17,974 bases of DNA from an uncultured Treponema sp. (GTDB taxonomy: Bacteria > Spirochaetota > Spirochaetia > Treponematales > Treponemataceae), in contig CALDID010000062.1 in assembly GCA_937901865.1 (NCBI GenBank), forward strand, positions 1 to 17,974, read 5' to 3'. Position numbers and translations under genes: made by a program. A model generated the notes under the pieces. The model saw only the letters and a list, made by a program, of their open reading frames with translations. It was not told the DNA's origin and did no database searches. Below, piece by piece: positions 6,866 through 14,425 of this stretch (within the stretch, counting starts at the first letter, position 1; every line of letters starts with the position of its first letter).

Positions 6866-9040
6866 TTATTTTTGTCCTTGGTACTTTATCACAAGCACGC
6901 TTACATCATCGCTTAATTCTTTTGCCGCAAACTTCACGAGTGCATCATAGGTGAATTGTGCCATACGGGAGGCAGGATACGTCAAGTTCTCTAAGAGTGT
7001 ATCTTGCACTCTTGTTTTTCCGAATATTTCTCCGCGAAGAGAACTTGATGTAATTAAGCCGTTTGTACAAGATAAGATAATATCGCCTTTGTTCAGTTTT
7101 ACTTTTTTGACCTTTATCAATGTACTCACATCGTCCATAAAGCCCAAAACTCTGCCGTCGCCTTGAATCTCAATGACGTTATTATAAATCTGATTGTACA
7201 TAAACAAAGCCGCCGTACCGCAGTTTACATAATACAGCGTATCGCTTGAATAATCCATAAGAATGAATACCCCTGCAAAGAACGTGCCTAATGGCAAACT
7301 CTTTGAAATAAAGTAATTCACCTTATTCACAAGCAGCTTAAAATCAGATGTTTCGACAAGATAAGTGCGGATAATCGACTTTAAGATGACCATACTCATA
7401 GAAGCTGAAATTCCTTTGCCGCTCAAAGAACCGATGATGTAAATGTATTTATCTTCGGAAAGTTTGATAATATCGATGAACTCGCCGCCGATGTTGTGAG
7501 CAGGAACCATGATATAGCCCAAATCAGCCTTTGGATTTGTCATCTTGTCCATATTTTCCTGAATAGAAGTGATAATCTGTTCAGACATACGGATTTCGCG
7601 GTTTACCGTACCGACAACAGTTTCATTGACGATGTTTTTCATATAAAAGCCGACGACGAAGAAGTATGAGTAGAGCTTGTTAAACAGCGCATAATCCACA
7701 TCGTCATACATATTTTCATCTTTCTTTGCACCCAACACGATAATACCGATAATGCGCCTACCTTCGTGAAGCACGATAAATGCATCTGAATTAGTCGACT
7801 TGAAAAACGAAAGCAAATCTTGTCTAAAAGGCTGATAGATGTATTGTGTTTCGGCGTTAATGCGTAGCACGACTCTTTGGTTTATGTTCCAAAGTCCGTC
7901 TAGCATAGTGCTGTTTATCGAAATAGAAAACCTGTCTTCGTCTGGAAGCGGATTGGTGCTATATGTTACTTCAAGCTCTCCCCTGCCGTTATCAACCATA
8001 ATCGAAAGCGAGGTTGTGCGCATATTTGTTTTGAAGATAGTAAAGAGCTGATTTAAGATATTTGACGGCTCTGTGTTAAAGTCAATCGCTGCAATGTCGT
8101 CTTCAAAGTTCTTTGCCGATTGAGAATCGCGGAATTGGCTTCGGCGACCATACATTTTGAAAATCTGGTGAGAAAGTGTTAAAACAAGACCTGTTGCAAT
8201 GGTGATAACTATCAAAAAATGTATTTCATAGTTTCTCATCAATGGATAAAACAGCGCAAATATTAAGCCGCCTAAAAAGCTGGTAAGCACATAGCGCGCT
8301 AAAAATCGAGCTGCAGTTGTTGAGATAAACTCAAAATCATAGAGCATATTGTGTGTTGATGCTTGAATAAACAAGAGCATCACAAGCACATGAGAAAGCG
8401 TGAAAAGCGTGTTGAACATCGGAACTCTTGCCGCGCCGTGTGCAATCAATAACGCTGCAAGCCACCCTAAAGCGATGCCCGTTGCATTCAAATACATCTT
8501 CTGGCTGTCGATTTTAGAAGAGATATTTTCGCTTCTTACCAACATCATCAACGCGGCTTCCGCAGGGATAAAGACTGCGAAAATGCCGAAAAAGAGTTCT
8601 TCCCAATTTAATCTGACAAGCTCTCCGAGTTGCCCTGAAAAAACATATTCTGAATCGATATAAAATCCGCAATATTTATTTATTGTAAATGAGTGTATCT
8701 TTGTAAAGATGATGTAGCATGCTCCGAGCGTACAAAGCGAAAAAGCGATTTTCCACGGAAGAGGCGTTTCATATTTTGGAAAGTTTACACAATAGTTCGC
8801 AGTCATTAAGAAGAACACAGCTTGGTCGAGCAAATATAATCTGCCTATAAAGAGCATAAGGCGCGCAGGAGCGACGGAACTTATCAAAATACAAAATGCT
8901 GAAAATCCTGCAATGGAGGAAAGAACTAATAAAAGAGGAATAAGAGGATTGTCCGCTTGGCTTCCTGTGCGAGTATCTACATAAATAGATAAGAGTATGC
9001 ACATAATCGCAATGACGATGTTTAAGACAATGTAAATCAT
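6866..9040 (-). CDS. Polytopic membrane protein with GAF-like and degenerate SpoIIE/RsbU-type PP2C domain
   Basis: A 724-residue protein. The first 290 residues contain about nine hydrophobic segments. Residues about 325-470 look like a GAF-type sensor, and residues 505-722 align with the SpoIIE/RsbU phosphatase domain. Key acids differ from active family members: the first motif reads GGEF (E520 for Asp), the second GSLSGKG instead of GDVSGKG (S538 for Asp), and the third CTNG instead of SDG (N660 for Asp). Only the last, SDDVS (D711/D712), is kept. I checked the codons for S538 (TCT) and N660 (AAC), and the reading frame is intact throughout. It may be a pseudophosphatase or have altered metal use. 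The ATG lies 3 nt after the upstream phosphatase stop, with AAGGT/AGG ribosome sites inside that gene. The domain family is clear; whether it has activity is inference. Confidence 0.88.
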   Translation of the reverse strand: MIYIVLNIVIAIMCILLSIYVDTRTGSQADNPLIPLLLVLSSIAGFSAFCILISSVAPARLMLFIGRLYLLDQAVFFLMTANYCVNFPKYETPLPWKIAFSLCTLGACYIIFTKIHSFTINKYCGFYIDSEYVFSGQLGELVRLNWEELFFGIFAVFIPAEAALMMLVRSENISSKIDSQKMYLNATGIALGWLAALLIAHGAARVPMFNTLFTLSHVLVMLLFIQASTHNMLYDFEFISTTAARFLARYVLTSFLGGLIFALFYPLMRNYEIHFLIVITIATGLVLTLSHQIFKMYGRRSQFRDSQSAKNFEDDIAAIDFNTEPSNILNQLFTIFKTNMRTTSLSIMVDNGRGELEVTYSTNPLPDEDRFSISINSTMLDGLWNINQRVVLRINAETQYIYQPFRQDLLSFFKSTNSDAFIVLHEGRRIIGIIVLGAKKDENMYDDVDYALFNKLYSYFFVVGFYMKNIVNETVVGTVNREIRMSEQIITSIQENMDKMTNPKADLGYIMVPAHNIGGEFIDIIKLSEDKYIYIIGSLSGKGISASMSMVILKSIIRTYLVETSDFKLLVNKVNYFISKSLPLGTFFAGVFILMDYSSDTLYYVNCGTAALFMYNQIYNNVIEIQGDGRVLGFMDDVSTLIKVKKVKLNKGDIILSCTNGLITSSSLRGEIFGKTRVQDTLLENLTYPASRMAQFTYDALVKFAAKELSDDVSVLVIKYQGQK

Positions 9041-9043
9041 AAA

Positions 9044-10441
9044 TCAGCCTACCTTTGCAACAAGCATTGTTACGTCGTCTCTGAGCTTTTTTCCACCGTT
9101 ATGCTCTTTTATCAAAGCAACAACATTGTTAATGAATTCTCTAGGAGATTTAGACGCGCTTTTTTTCAGCGTTTCTGTAAATATTTCGGTGTTTCCCAGC
9201 TCTATTCCTTCCTCGTTCATTACTTCAGAAACGCCGTCAGATGCCATCAAAATGACATCGCCACGGAAGAGCCTCTGTTCTGCAACAGTGATGTCGTCAA
9301 GGTCAATAATTCCCACGATAGAGCAGTTAGAAGTCAGAGGCTTTATTCGGTGTCCTGTCGGCGATTGCGTGATTACCACAGGGTCAGACATAGAAGCATT
9401 TACATAGCGGATATTCATCTTTTTTGTGTCGATAATGCCGATGAACAAAACCGTGTATTTATCTTGCAGCTTCATTCCCTTGATAGCGGTATCGATAGAT
9501 TTAATAACGTTTACTAAATCTTCTTTGTTCGCCATAATCTTCACGGTATTCATCACCAAGCCCATCACTAACGCCGCCGCTAATCCTTTTCCCGAAACGT
9601 CGCCTAACATCACCAGCGTTTTGTCTTCGCTGAGCTTTTCAACCCAATAATAATCGCCAGAAACATTCACAAGCGGCTTAAAATAGGAAGCAATATCCAC
9701 ATTATCCAACACAGGCAGCGTCATCGGCAAGAACGCTCGTTGTGTTTCTGCGAGTTGGTCCCATTCCTTAGACAATTCTGCAATGTCGGTGAGGTCAGAA
9801 ATCGTGCTTGTTCTGCGCTGAAATCGGCAAAACTCTTCAAATAATCTCGGATAAATAACTAAATCAAAAAGCCTTGTGTAGCGGCAGAAAATAAAAAAGT
9901 GCTGTTGATTGTTCACCAAAAGAAGCCCGCGCGCATTTTTGTGCGAAGAAACCACTCCGAAATTCTCTCCGAGATAATACAGCCCGCTTTTCCAATCTGA
10001 GTCGAAGTTCAATTCAAGCGTGCGCATTGTTTCTTTTGAAATGGTGAGGCGGTCGGAACTGTTGTATAAAACATAGTTTTTTCGCCTATCGATATAGAAG
10101 ACCGAGCAGTCCGCTTTTTCCTCCAAAATCTTGCCGATGACTTCATAAAAATCGTCGAGCGTGTAGCAAAAGCGCAAATTGTCGATGAACTCCGATAAGA
10201 GCGAAGTTTCCTTTGTGTACAAAACATTGGTTTCAATTTGCTGGTCTGCATACGCTGTGGTAACGCCGCCTATAAACTGTAATATGCAAAGCACCGTTGT
10301 TACCACAAGACAAATGAAAAAGGGATTATAAGACTGAATAACAGGATAATGAGGAACGATTGACAGCGTGATGAGCAAAAACGACGCTAAAATAATTAAA
10401 CTTACAATTACTAAAAAAAATCTTCTACGAGCTTTATACAT
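9044..10441 (-). CDS. RsbU/SpoIIE-type PP2C serine phosphatase with two membrane segments
   Basis: A 465-residue protein from the chosen ATG at 10441. Residue numbers here use the version extended by 11 residues to a TTG at 10474, which I reject because that extension runs through the -10 box. Two membrane segments (about 20-39 and 52-72) are followed by a GAF-like region (about 95-215), an alpha-helical linker (EWDQLAETQRAFLP) typical of RsbU proteins, and a PP2C domain (255-475). All metal-binding acids are present: SGD (D274), GDVSGKG (D292), SDG (D413) and RDDVT (D466/D467), so it should be an active Mn/Mg phosphatase. It heads the operon that also encodes a degenerate paralogue, a STAS protein and a VanY-like peptidase. 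Its likely substrate is the phosphorylated STAS antagonist. The mRNA appears to be leaderless. Confidence 0.92.
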   Translation of the reverse strand: MYKARRRFFLVIVSLIILASFLLITLSIVPHYPVIQSYNPFFICLVVTTVLCILQFIGGVTTAYADQQIETNVLYTKETSLLSEFIDNLRFCYTLDDFYEVIGKILEEKADCSVFYIDRRKNYVLYNSSDRLTISKETMRTLELNFDSDWKSGLYYLGENFGVVSSHKNARGLLLVNNQQHFFIFCRYTRLFDLVIYPRLFEEFCRFQRRTSTISDLTDIAELSKEWDQLAETQRAFLPMTLPVLDNVDIASYFKPLVNVSGDYYWVEKLSEDKTLVMLGDVSGKGLAAALVMGLVMNTVKIMANKEDLVNVIKSIDTAIKGMKLQDKYTVLFIGIIDTKKMNIRYVNASMSDPVVITQSPTGHRIKPLTSNCSIVGIIDLDDITVAEQRLFRGDVILMASDGVSEVMNEEGIELGNTEIFTETLKKSASKSPREFINNVVALIKEHNGGKKLRDDVTMLVAKVG

Positions 10442-10447
10442 ACTTTT

Positions 10448-10474
10448 ATTATAGCACAAAATACTATAAAACAA
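10448..10474 (-). promoter_or_regulatory. Leaderless promoter of the phosphatase/STAS operon
   Basis: On the minus strand a perfect TATAAT (10453-10448) places the expected transcription start at 10441, which is the A of the ATG. The best -35 candidate is TTGTTT (10474-10469) at a short 15-bp spacing, so the -35 is weak and an activator may be needed. There is no Shine-Dalgarno. The 23-bp repeat array begins about 15 bp upstream of the -35 candidate. Confidence 0.6.
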
Positions 10475-10490
10475 TACCTTTTTTTATCCC

Positions 10491-10672
10491 ACGACCGTAA
10501 ATCTTTTTCCCCACGGTCGTAAGCAAGTCTTATTTACGAGCGTGGCGCGAAATATTTACGACCGTAAGTGTATCACTCCCACGTCCGTAGTTATGTTACA
10601 CCCAAGACCGTGGTAAAGGAACACACACGACCGTGGTAAAGGAACACCCACGTCCGTGGGAATGATGCAAGA
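10491..10672. repeat. Eight-unit tandem array of 22-23-bp dyad repeats
   Basis: Eight units start at 10491, 10513, 10536, 10558, 10581, 10604, 10627 and 10650 (steps of 22, 23, 22, 23, 23, 23, 23). Each begins with a variant of ACGACCGTRR: ACGACCGTAA, ACGGTCGTAA, ACGAGCGTGG, ACGACCGTAA, ACGTCCGTAG, AAGACCGTGG, ACGACCGTGG and ACGTCCGTGG. Most are preceded by CCC or TTT, giving a dyad YYACG-NN-CGTRR. Unit 8 is a perfect CCCACG-TC-CGTGGG, and unit 4 a perfect TTTACG-AC-CGTAA with matching T/A flanks. The rest of each unit diverges, except that units 6 and 7 agree at 21 of 23 positions. The array fills most of the gap between the DUF4340 gene stop and the phosphatase promoter. It does not fit CRISPR geometry and, with a period not divisible by three, does not encode peptide repeats. 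A protein-binding operator array or a hairpin-rich transcript are both possible. Confidence 0.85.
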
Positions 10673-10680
10673 TAAAAAAA

Positions 10681-11586
10681 TTACTTCAATAACTCAGTAA
10701 ATGGCTTTGTCAGATTGTCGCCAGAGTATGACGTAACCTTAAAGCGATACGGGCTTTCGGAGCTTTGGGCTAGATATTTGTTGTCTTCGCCTTTTTCTGA
10801 AAGGGTAACGCTGACTGTTTTGTCTTTGCCTTTTATTTCGATAGTGGCTTTTTCGCTCAAAGGGCTTTTGTCGCTTTCGTCTGTCCATTCGCTTGCAGAA
10901 AGATTTGCAATAGCAGACACCCACGAAGCAACTTTTGTGCTGTCCACTTCCGCCATATCAGATTTCCATTCCGAAGCTTCTCCATCTTGTGTTGCAGGAA
11001 GACGAGAAACTGAGAAAGATGAGCCGTCTGCATAGGTGATGCTCACTTTTTCGATGTCGGTTGTGGCAAAAGAATAAATGCTGTTGTCGCGGAATTGTTC
11101 CACAGTAGAGCTGAAAAGGGAAGCAAGAGAGCCTGAAGCCAAGCAAACTGCCTTTTCTCCGTCTACTCTGATGTACGTTTGTCCTCCTGTAACAGAGGCT
11201 TTTCCCACTTCGATAGTGCGCAGTAGCGTTTCTCCCGACCATACTTTGACGCTAATCACATTTTCGCTGTCTAAACCGTACAGAGAAGCCGTCGCGTCGT
11301 TCACGCTTGAAGAAACGGTATCAAGTATCTTTATGCTTTTTAATTGCTCTAAGACCTGATTTACTTTGCTTTCATTCGCCTTGTATTTGCCGACTTTCCA
11401 GCCGTCAGTGCCGTTTGTAAGCGTAATCTCGCCGCTTTCTTTAGAAGAAAGGTTTATCGTTCCGACATCGTCGCTGTTAAGAGTGAGCAGTTTTATCGTG
11501 TTTTTGTTTGATGTCACAATCTGTACCACATACACCGCAAGCAAAAATACGGCAATGCAAAACAGAATTATCTTTCTCTTACCCAT
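10681..11586 (-). CDS. DUF4340 domain protein, membrane-anchored, ABC-operon associated
   Basis: A 301-residue protein with one N-terminal membrane segment (about 5-24) and a large external beta-rich domain. The repeated pattern (I.L...ESGEITLTNGTDGWKV, then VNQVLEQLKSIKILDTVSS, YGLDSENVISVKV, GQTYIRVDGEKAVCL, FRDNSIYSF) is typical of DUF4340, which usually sits beside GldG-like proteins. Its molecular function is not known. The ATG follows the GldG-like stop directly (TAAATG) with GGGGAGG upstream, so the two are translated together. It is the last gene of the ABC operon. No clear terminator follows; the repeat array begins 9 nt beyond the stop. Family assignment is by pattern memory. Confidence 0.82.
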   Translation of the reverse strand: MGKRKIILFCIAVFLLAVYVVQIVTSNKNTIKLLTLNSDDVGTINLSSKESGEITLTNGTDGWKVGKYKANESKVNQVLEQLKSIKILDTVSSSVNDATASLYGLDSENVISVKVWSGETLLRTIEVGKASVTGGQTYIRVDGEKAVCLASGSLASLFSSTVEQFRDNSIYSFATTDIEKVSITYADGSSFSVSRLPATQDGEASEWKSDMAEVDSTKVASWVSAIANLSASEWTDESDKSPLSEKATIEIKGKDKTVSVTLSEKGEDNKYLAQSSESPYRFKVTSYSGDNLTKPFTELLK

Positions 11587-13710
11587 TTACTTTGCCTCCC
11601 CATCATTCTTTTGTGTATTGTCTTCTCTCACTCTGTCCCCTTCGCGAGCGTCATTTGGGTCGAATTGAGAGCGAATAGCTTTTTTGTGCGCCACTCTCTT
11701 GCTCCAAGCAATAAGACCTGCCACTGCAACCAAAAGAACGAGTACATACTGATTAAACAATTTGGCAAATGCAACTGCCGCGCCGTTTCTTACGTTGAGC
11801 GTATTGAGCGATGATAAGCCCTTTGTGCGCATAGAACACAAATCTTCGCTGCCGTTTAGATAGTCGATGACGTTTCGCACAAAAATAGCAATCGGCTGGC
11901 TTCCGTTTTCATCGATGAGCTGCGGGCTGGTGATTGTAGACGTTGCCGCAATAAAGATTTTGCCTTTCTGTGAGCTTTTTGAAAGGTGTTCGATTGCAGT
12001 TAGGTCAATATCGGATTTTTCTCCCTGCTCGTCTTCTTTTTGTGCGCTTGTGCTTACAGGGCTGTCGAATGCGCTTTTAAACGAGCCTTCAAGCATAACA
12101 GCAAGGTTATAGCTTTTCATCTCTTCAGCCTTAGGAGCAGAAATCATATTTGGATTTAAGATAATACCCTCGCTCTTTAGCCACGATTCTGCTGAGGAAT
12201 GAGCCAAAACCGTTGCTTTTACGTCAGTATTTTTTTCAGCCTCGCTTATATCGATAGCACCGCTTTGCACAAATAAGACATAGCCTAAATTAGAGCTGAT
12301 AACGCTTTGCTGATTCAACTCTTTTTTCTGCAACATCGGCACCCAATTCAAATCGAGTTTGCCCATTCCCTGCTGTGTTGTCGAATAGCATTTTTTGTCG
12401 AAAACATAGCCCGTTTCGATTTTTGCGCCGTATGAATCGAGGAGCTTTGAAAGTCCCGTTTCAATCGGCTCATACGTCGGCTGATTATAGAAAAAGGTTT
12501 GCTGTCCGCCCGATTGCACTTCCATAAATGGGTCGATAAACAAAGCTAAATTGCCGCCTTTCATCACGAATTGGTCGAGCTTGTACAGCTCTGCTTCGCT
12601 CAATTCTGTTTTTGCCCCGTTTACGACAATCGTAGAAATTCCTGCGGGAATTGCGTCTTTAGAAAGGTCGATTTCTTTGAAAGAATAGCTGTCTTTTATC
12701 AAGTTCTCAAATAAAGCTGCGCCTGCTTGATTATCGCTTAAATCCGCCTCCTCGTGCCCTGTAACATAGCCGATGACTTGCACTTTAGATACAAGGGCTT
12801 TGAGCGTGTCTTGTATATTCTCTTCAAGGTCGTCTAATCCTGCCACATCATAGCCGAAAAGACTTCTTTCAACCCCGATAGGAACAGCTTTTGCATTGTC
12901 TTCGCCCTCAAGCACTAAGCCTAAAACGCCTCTGTATTTTTCGCCGCTTCTTGTTGTCCAGCTCAAAGCTTGTATTGCAAAGGTGTTCGCTAAATAGTCG
13001 ATTTCGTCATCATTAGACGGCGTTTCGCTTTCAAAGTCGATTCTGTTCATATTGCGCATATTTACATTGCTATACGCTTCTTTCACCACTTTTTCAAGTT
13101 TTGCATTGTCTATTCCAAGCACACTCAAAGACGGGCTTGCATAGAGCGTTAATTTCACTTTGCCGCTTAATCCTGCAAGTGCGTTTGTGGTAGAAATCAT
13201 ATTTGCGATTTTTGTTGTTATCTTGTATTCCAAGCCGTCGCTGCTCGAAATCTGGTCTATCACTTCGATTCTGTCAGCATAGAGAATAACAAGCCCCATC
13301 CAAGCCTGCTTGAAGCCCACTTCATTATTCTTTACTTCTTGAATCTGAATTTGCTTCAAGTTGTACTTTTGCGCCATTTCTTGATTTTCGGCACTCTCCA
13401 TATCATAGAACTCATAGCTAAACTTGCCGTTGCTCTCTCCCTTATACTCTACGAGCAAATCGCGAACATATTGCTCAACAGTGTTATACGGAGATGGCAA
13501 GTTTTGAGAAAAGAACACTTTTATAGAAAGCGGCTCTTCCAAAGTCTTTACGCTTTGTTTGCTTACTTTTGAAAGAGAATAGGTCTTGTTCTGCGTTAAA
13601 TCAAAGCGCAAAAATGCCTTGTTTGAAACGAGGTTTGCAAGCACTAAGACGATGAGAAAAAGAGCAAAGTCGCTTGCTGGATTTTTAAGCCATTTTAGAA
13701 AGTTTTTCAT
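11587..13710 (-). CDS. GldG-like ABC-transporter auxiliary protein
   Basis: A 707-residue protein of the GldG / uncharacterised ABC auxiliary family. An N-terminal membrane segment (about 13-30) is followed by the characteristic start of the external domain (NKTYSLSKVSKQSVKTLEEPLSIKVFFS), a long periplasmic or external region including VVNGAKTELSEAELYKLDQFVMKGGNLALFIDPF, which resembles the glutamine-amidotransferase-like fold of this family, and a C-terminal membrane segment (about 655-671). A charged, Asp/Glu/Arg-rich cytoplasmic tail ends the protein. The start ATG lies 1 nt after the permease stop. In Bacteroidetes, GldA-GldF-GldG are required for gliding. In organisms without gliding, as suspected here, the exported substrate is unknown, so I give no gene symbol. 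Confidence 0.85.
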   Translation of the reverse strand: MKNFLKWLKNPASDFALFLIVLVLANLVSNKAFLRFDLTQNKTYSLSKVSKQSVKTLEEPLSIKVFFSQNLPSPYNTVEQYVRDLLVEYKGESNGKFSYEFYDMESAENQEMAQKYNLKQIQIQEVKNNEVGFKQAWMGLVILYADRIEVIDQISSSDGLEYKITTKIANMISTTNALAGLSGKVKLTLYASPSLSVLGIDNAKLEKVVKEAYSNVNMRNMNRIDFESETPSNDDEIDYLANTFAIQALSWTTRSGEKYRGVLGLVLEGEDNAKAVPIGVERSLFGYDVAGLDDLEENIQDTLKALVSKVQVIGYVTGHEEADLSDNQAGAALFENLIKDSYSFKEIDLSKDAIPAGISTIVVNGAKTELSEAELYKLDQFVMKGGNLALFIDPFMEVQSGGQQTFFYNQPTYEPIETGLSKLLDSYGAKIETGYVFDKKCYSTTQQGMGKLDLNWVPMLQKKELNQQSVISSNLGYVLFVQSGAIDISEAEKNTDVKATVLAHSSAESWLKSEGIILNPNMISAPKAEEMKSYNLAVMLEGSFKSAFDSPVSTSAQKEDEQGEKSDIDLTAIEHLSKSSQKGKIFIAATSTITSPQLIDENGSQPIAIFVRNVIDYLNGSEDLCSMRTKGLSSLNTLNVRNGAAVAFAKLFNQYVLVLLVAVAGLIAWSKRVAHKKAIRSQFDPNDAREGDRVREDNTQKNDGEAK

Positions 13711-13711
13711 T

Positions 13712-14425
13712 TTAGCCTCTCATTCCATTTTGAATTGATTTTACCGTAAAGCCAAAAAATACGGCAGTAACAGAAAGAAAATACAGCAAATCTCTTGTGT
13801 CGATAATACCGCGTGCGATAGAGTCAAAGTGGCTCGTTGCCGAAAAAAAGCCTAAGAGAGAAACAAGCGGAGATGGCAAGAGGATAAGAAAAGAAGACAT
13901 AAAAGCAAGCACTGCACAAAGTGCGAATGAAACAAAGAACGCAATAATCTGATTTTTTGTTACTGATGAAGCAAAAAGACCGATAGCAGTGAACGAAGAA
14001 ATCAAAAAGAGCGCGCCTAAGTATCCGCCAATGATAGGACCTGCGTCAACTTTGCCGAATGAAGAGGCGGTGAGCACATAAAAAAGGGTAGGGAGCAACA
14101 ACGCGATAGAGCTTACAACGCCAGCGATGAACTTTGCCGTAACGATTTCGAGAGGCGTTACAGGAAGCGTCAAAAGCGTTTCAAAGCTGCCGATTCTCTT
14201 TTCTTCTGCAAAAAGCCTCATTGTGATGGCAGGCACAAAAAAAGAAAGTAGCACAGGCAGTAAAGAAAAAAAGCCTCTCAATTCTGCTCTATTTAATAGA
14301 AAGAAAGTCGAGAAAAACAAGAGTCCCGAAAATACCAAAAACAAGCAGCCGACGATATAGGCAATAGGGCTTGAAAAATAGGAGCTTAGTTCCCTTTTAA
14401 GCATAGTTTGCACGCTGTTTTTCAT
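13712..14425 (-). CDS. ABC-2-type permease (GldF-like)
   Basis: A 237-residue integral membrane protein with about six hydrophobic segments (near 18-45, 50-70, 95-120, 130-152, 158-190 and 210-230) and the permease hallmark FAEEKRIGSFETLLTLPVTPLEIVTAKF between the second and third. It is the membrane channel partner of the ATPase encoded immediately upstream. Start and ATPase stop overlap as ATGA (14425-14422), with GGAGGAG just before, so expression is coupled. With the GldG-like and DUF4340 proteins downstream it forms a complete four-gene set. The substrate is not predictable from sequence. Confidence 0.9.
   Translation of the reverse strand: MKNSVQTMLKRELSSYFSSPIAYIVGCLFLVFSGLLFFSTFFLLNRAELRGFFSLLPVLLSFFVPAITMRLFAEEKRIGSFETLLTLPVTPLEIVTAKFIAGVVSSIALLLPTLFYVLTASSFGKVDAGPIIGGYLGALFLISSFTAIGLFASSVTKNQIIAFFVSFALCAVLAFMSSFLILLPSPLVSLLGFFSATSHFDSIARGIIDTRDLLYFLSVTAVFFGFTVKSIQNGMRG

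Noticed and set aside
10442..10474. TTG start extending the active phosphatase by 11 residues
   Set aside because: The extension runs through the TATAAT box, has no ribosome site and adds nothing conserved before MYKARRRFF.
10491..10672. CRISPR array
   Set aside because: The total period is only 22-23 bp, with a conserved head of about 10 bp and no constant repeat plus unique spacer of normal size. No cas gene is present.
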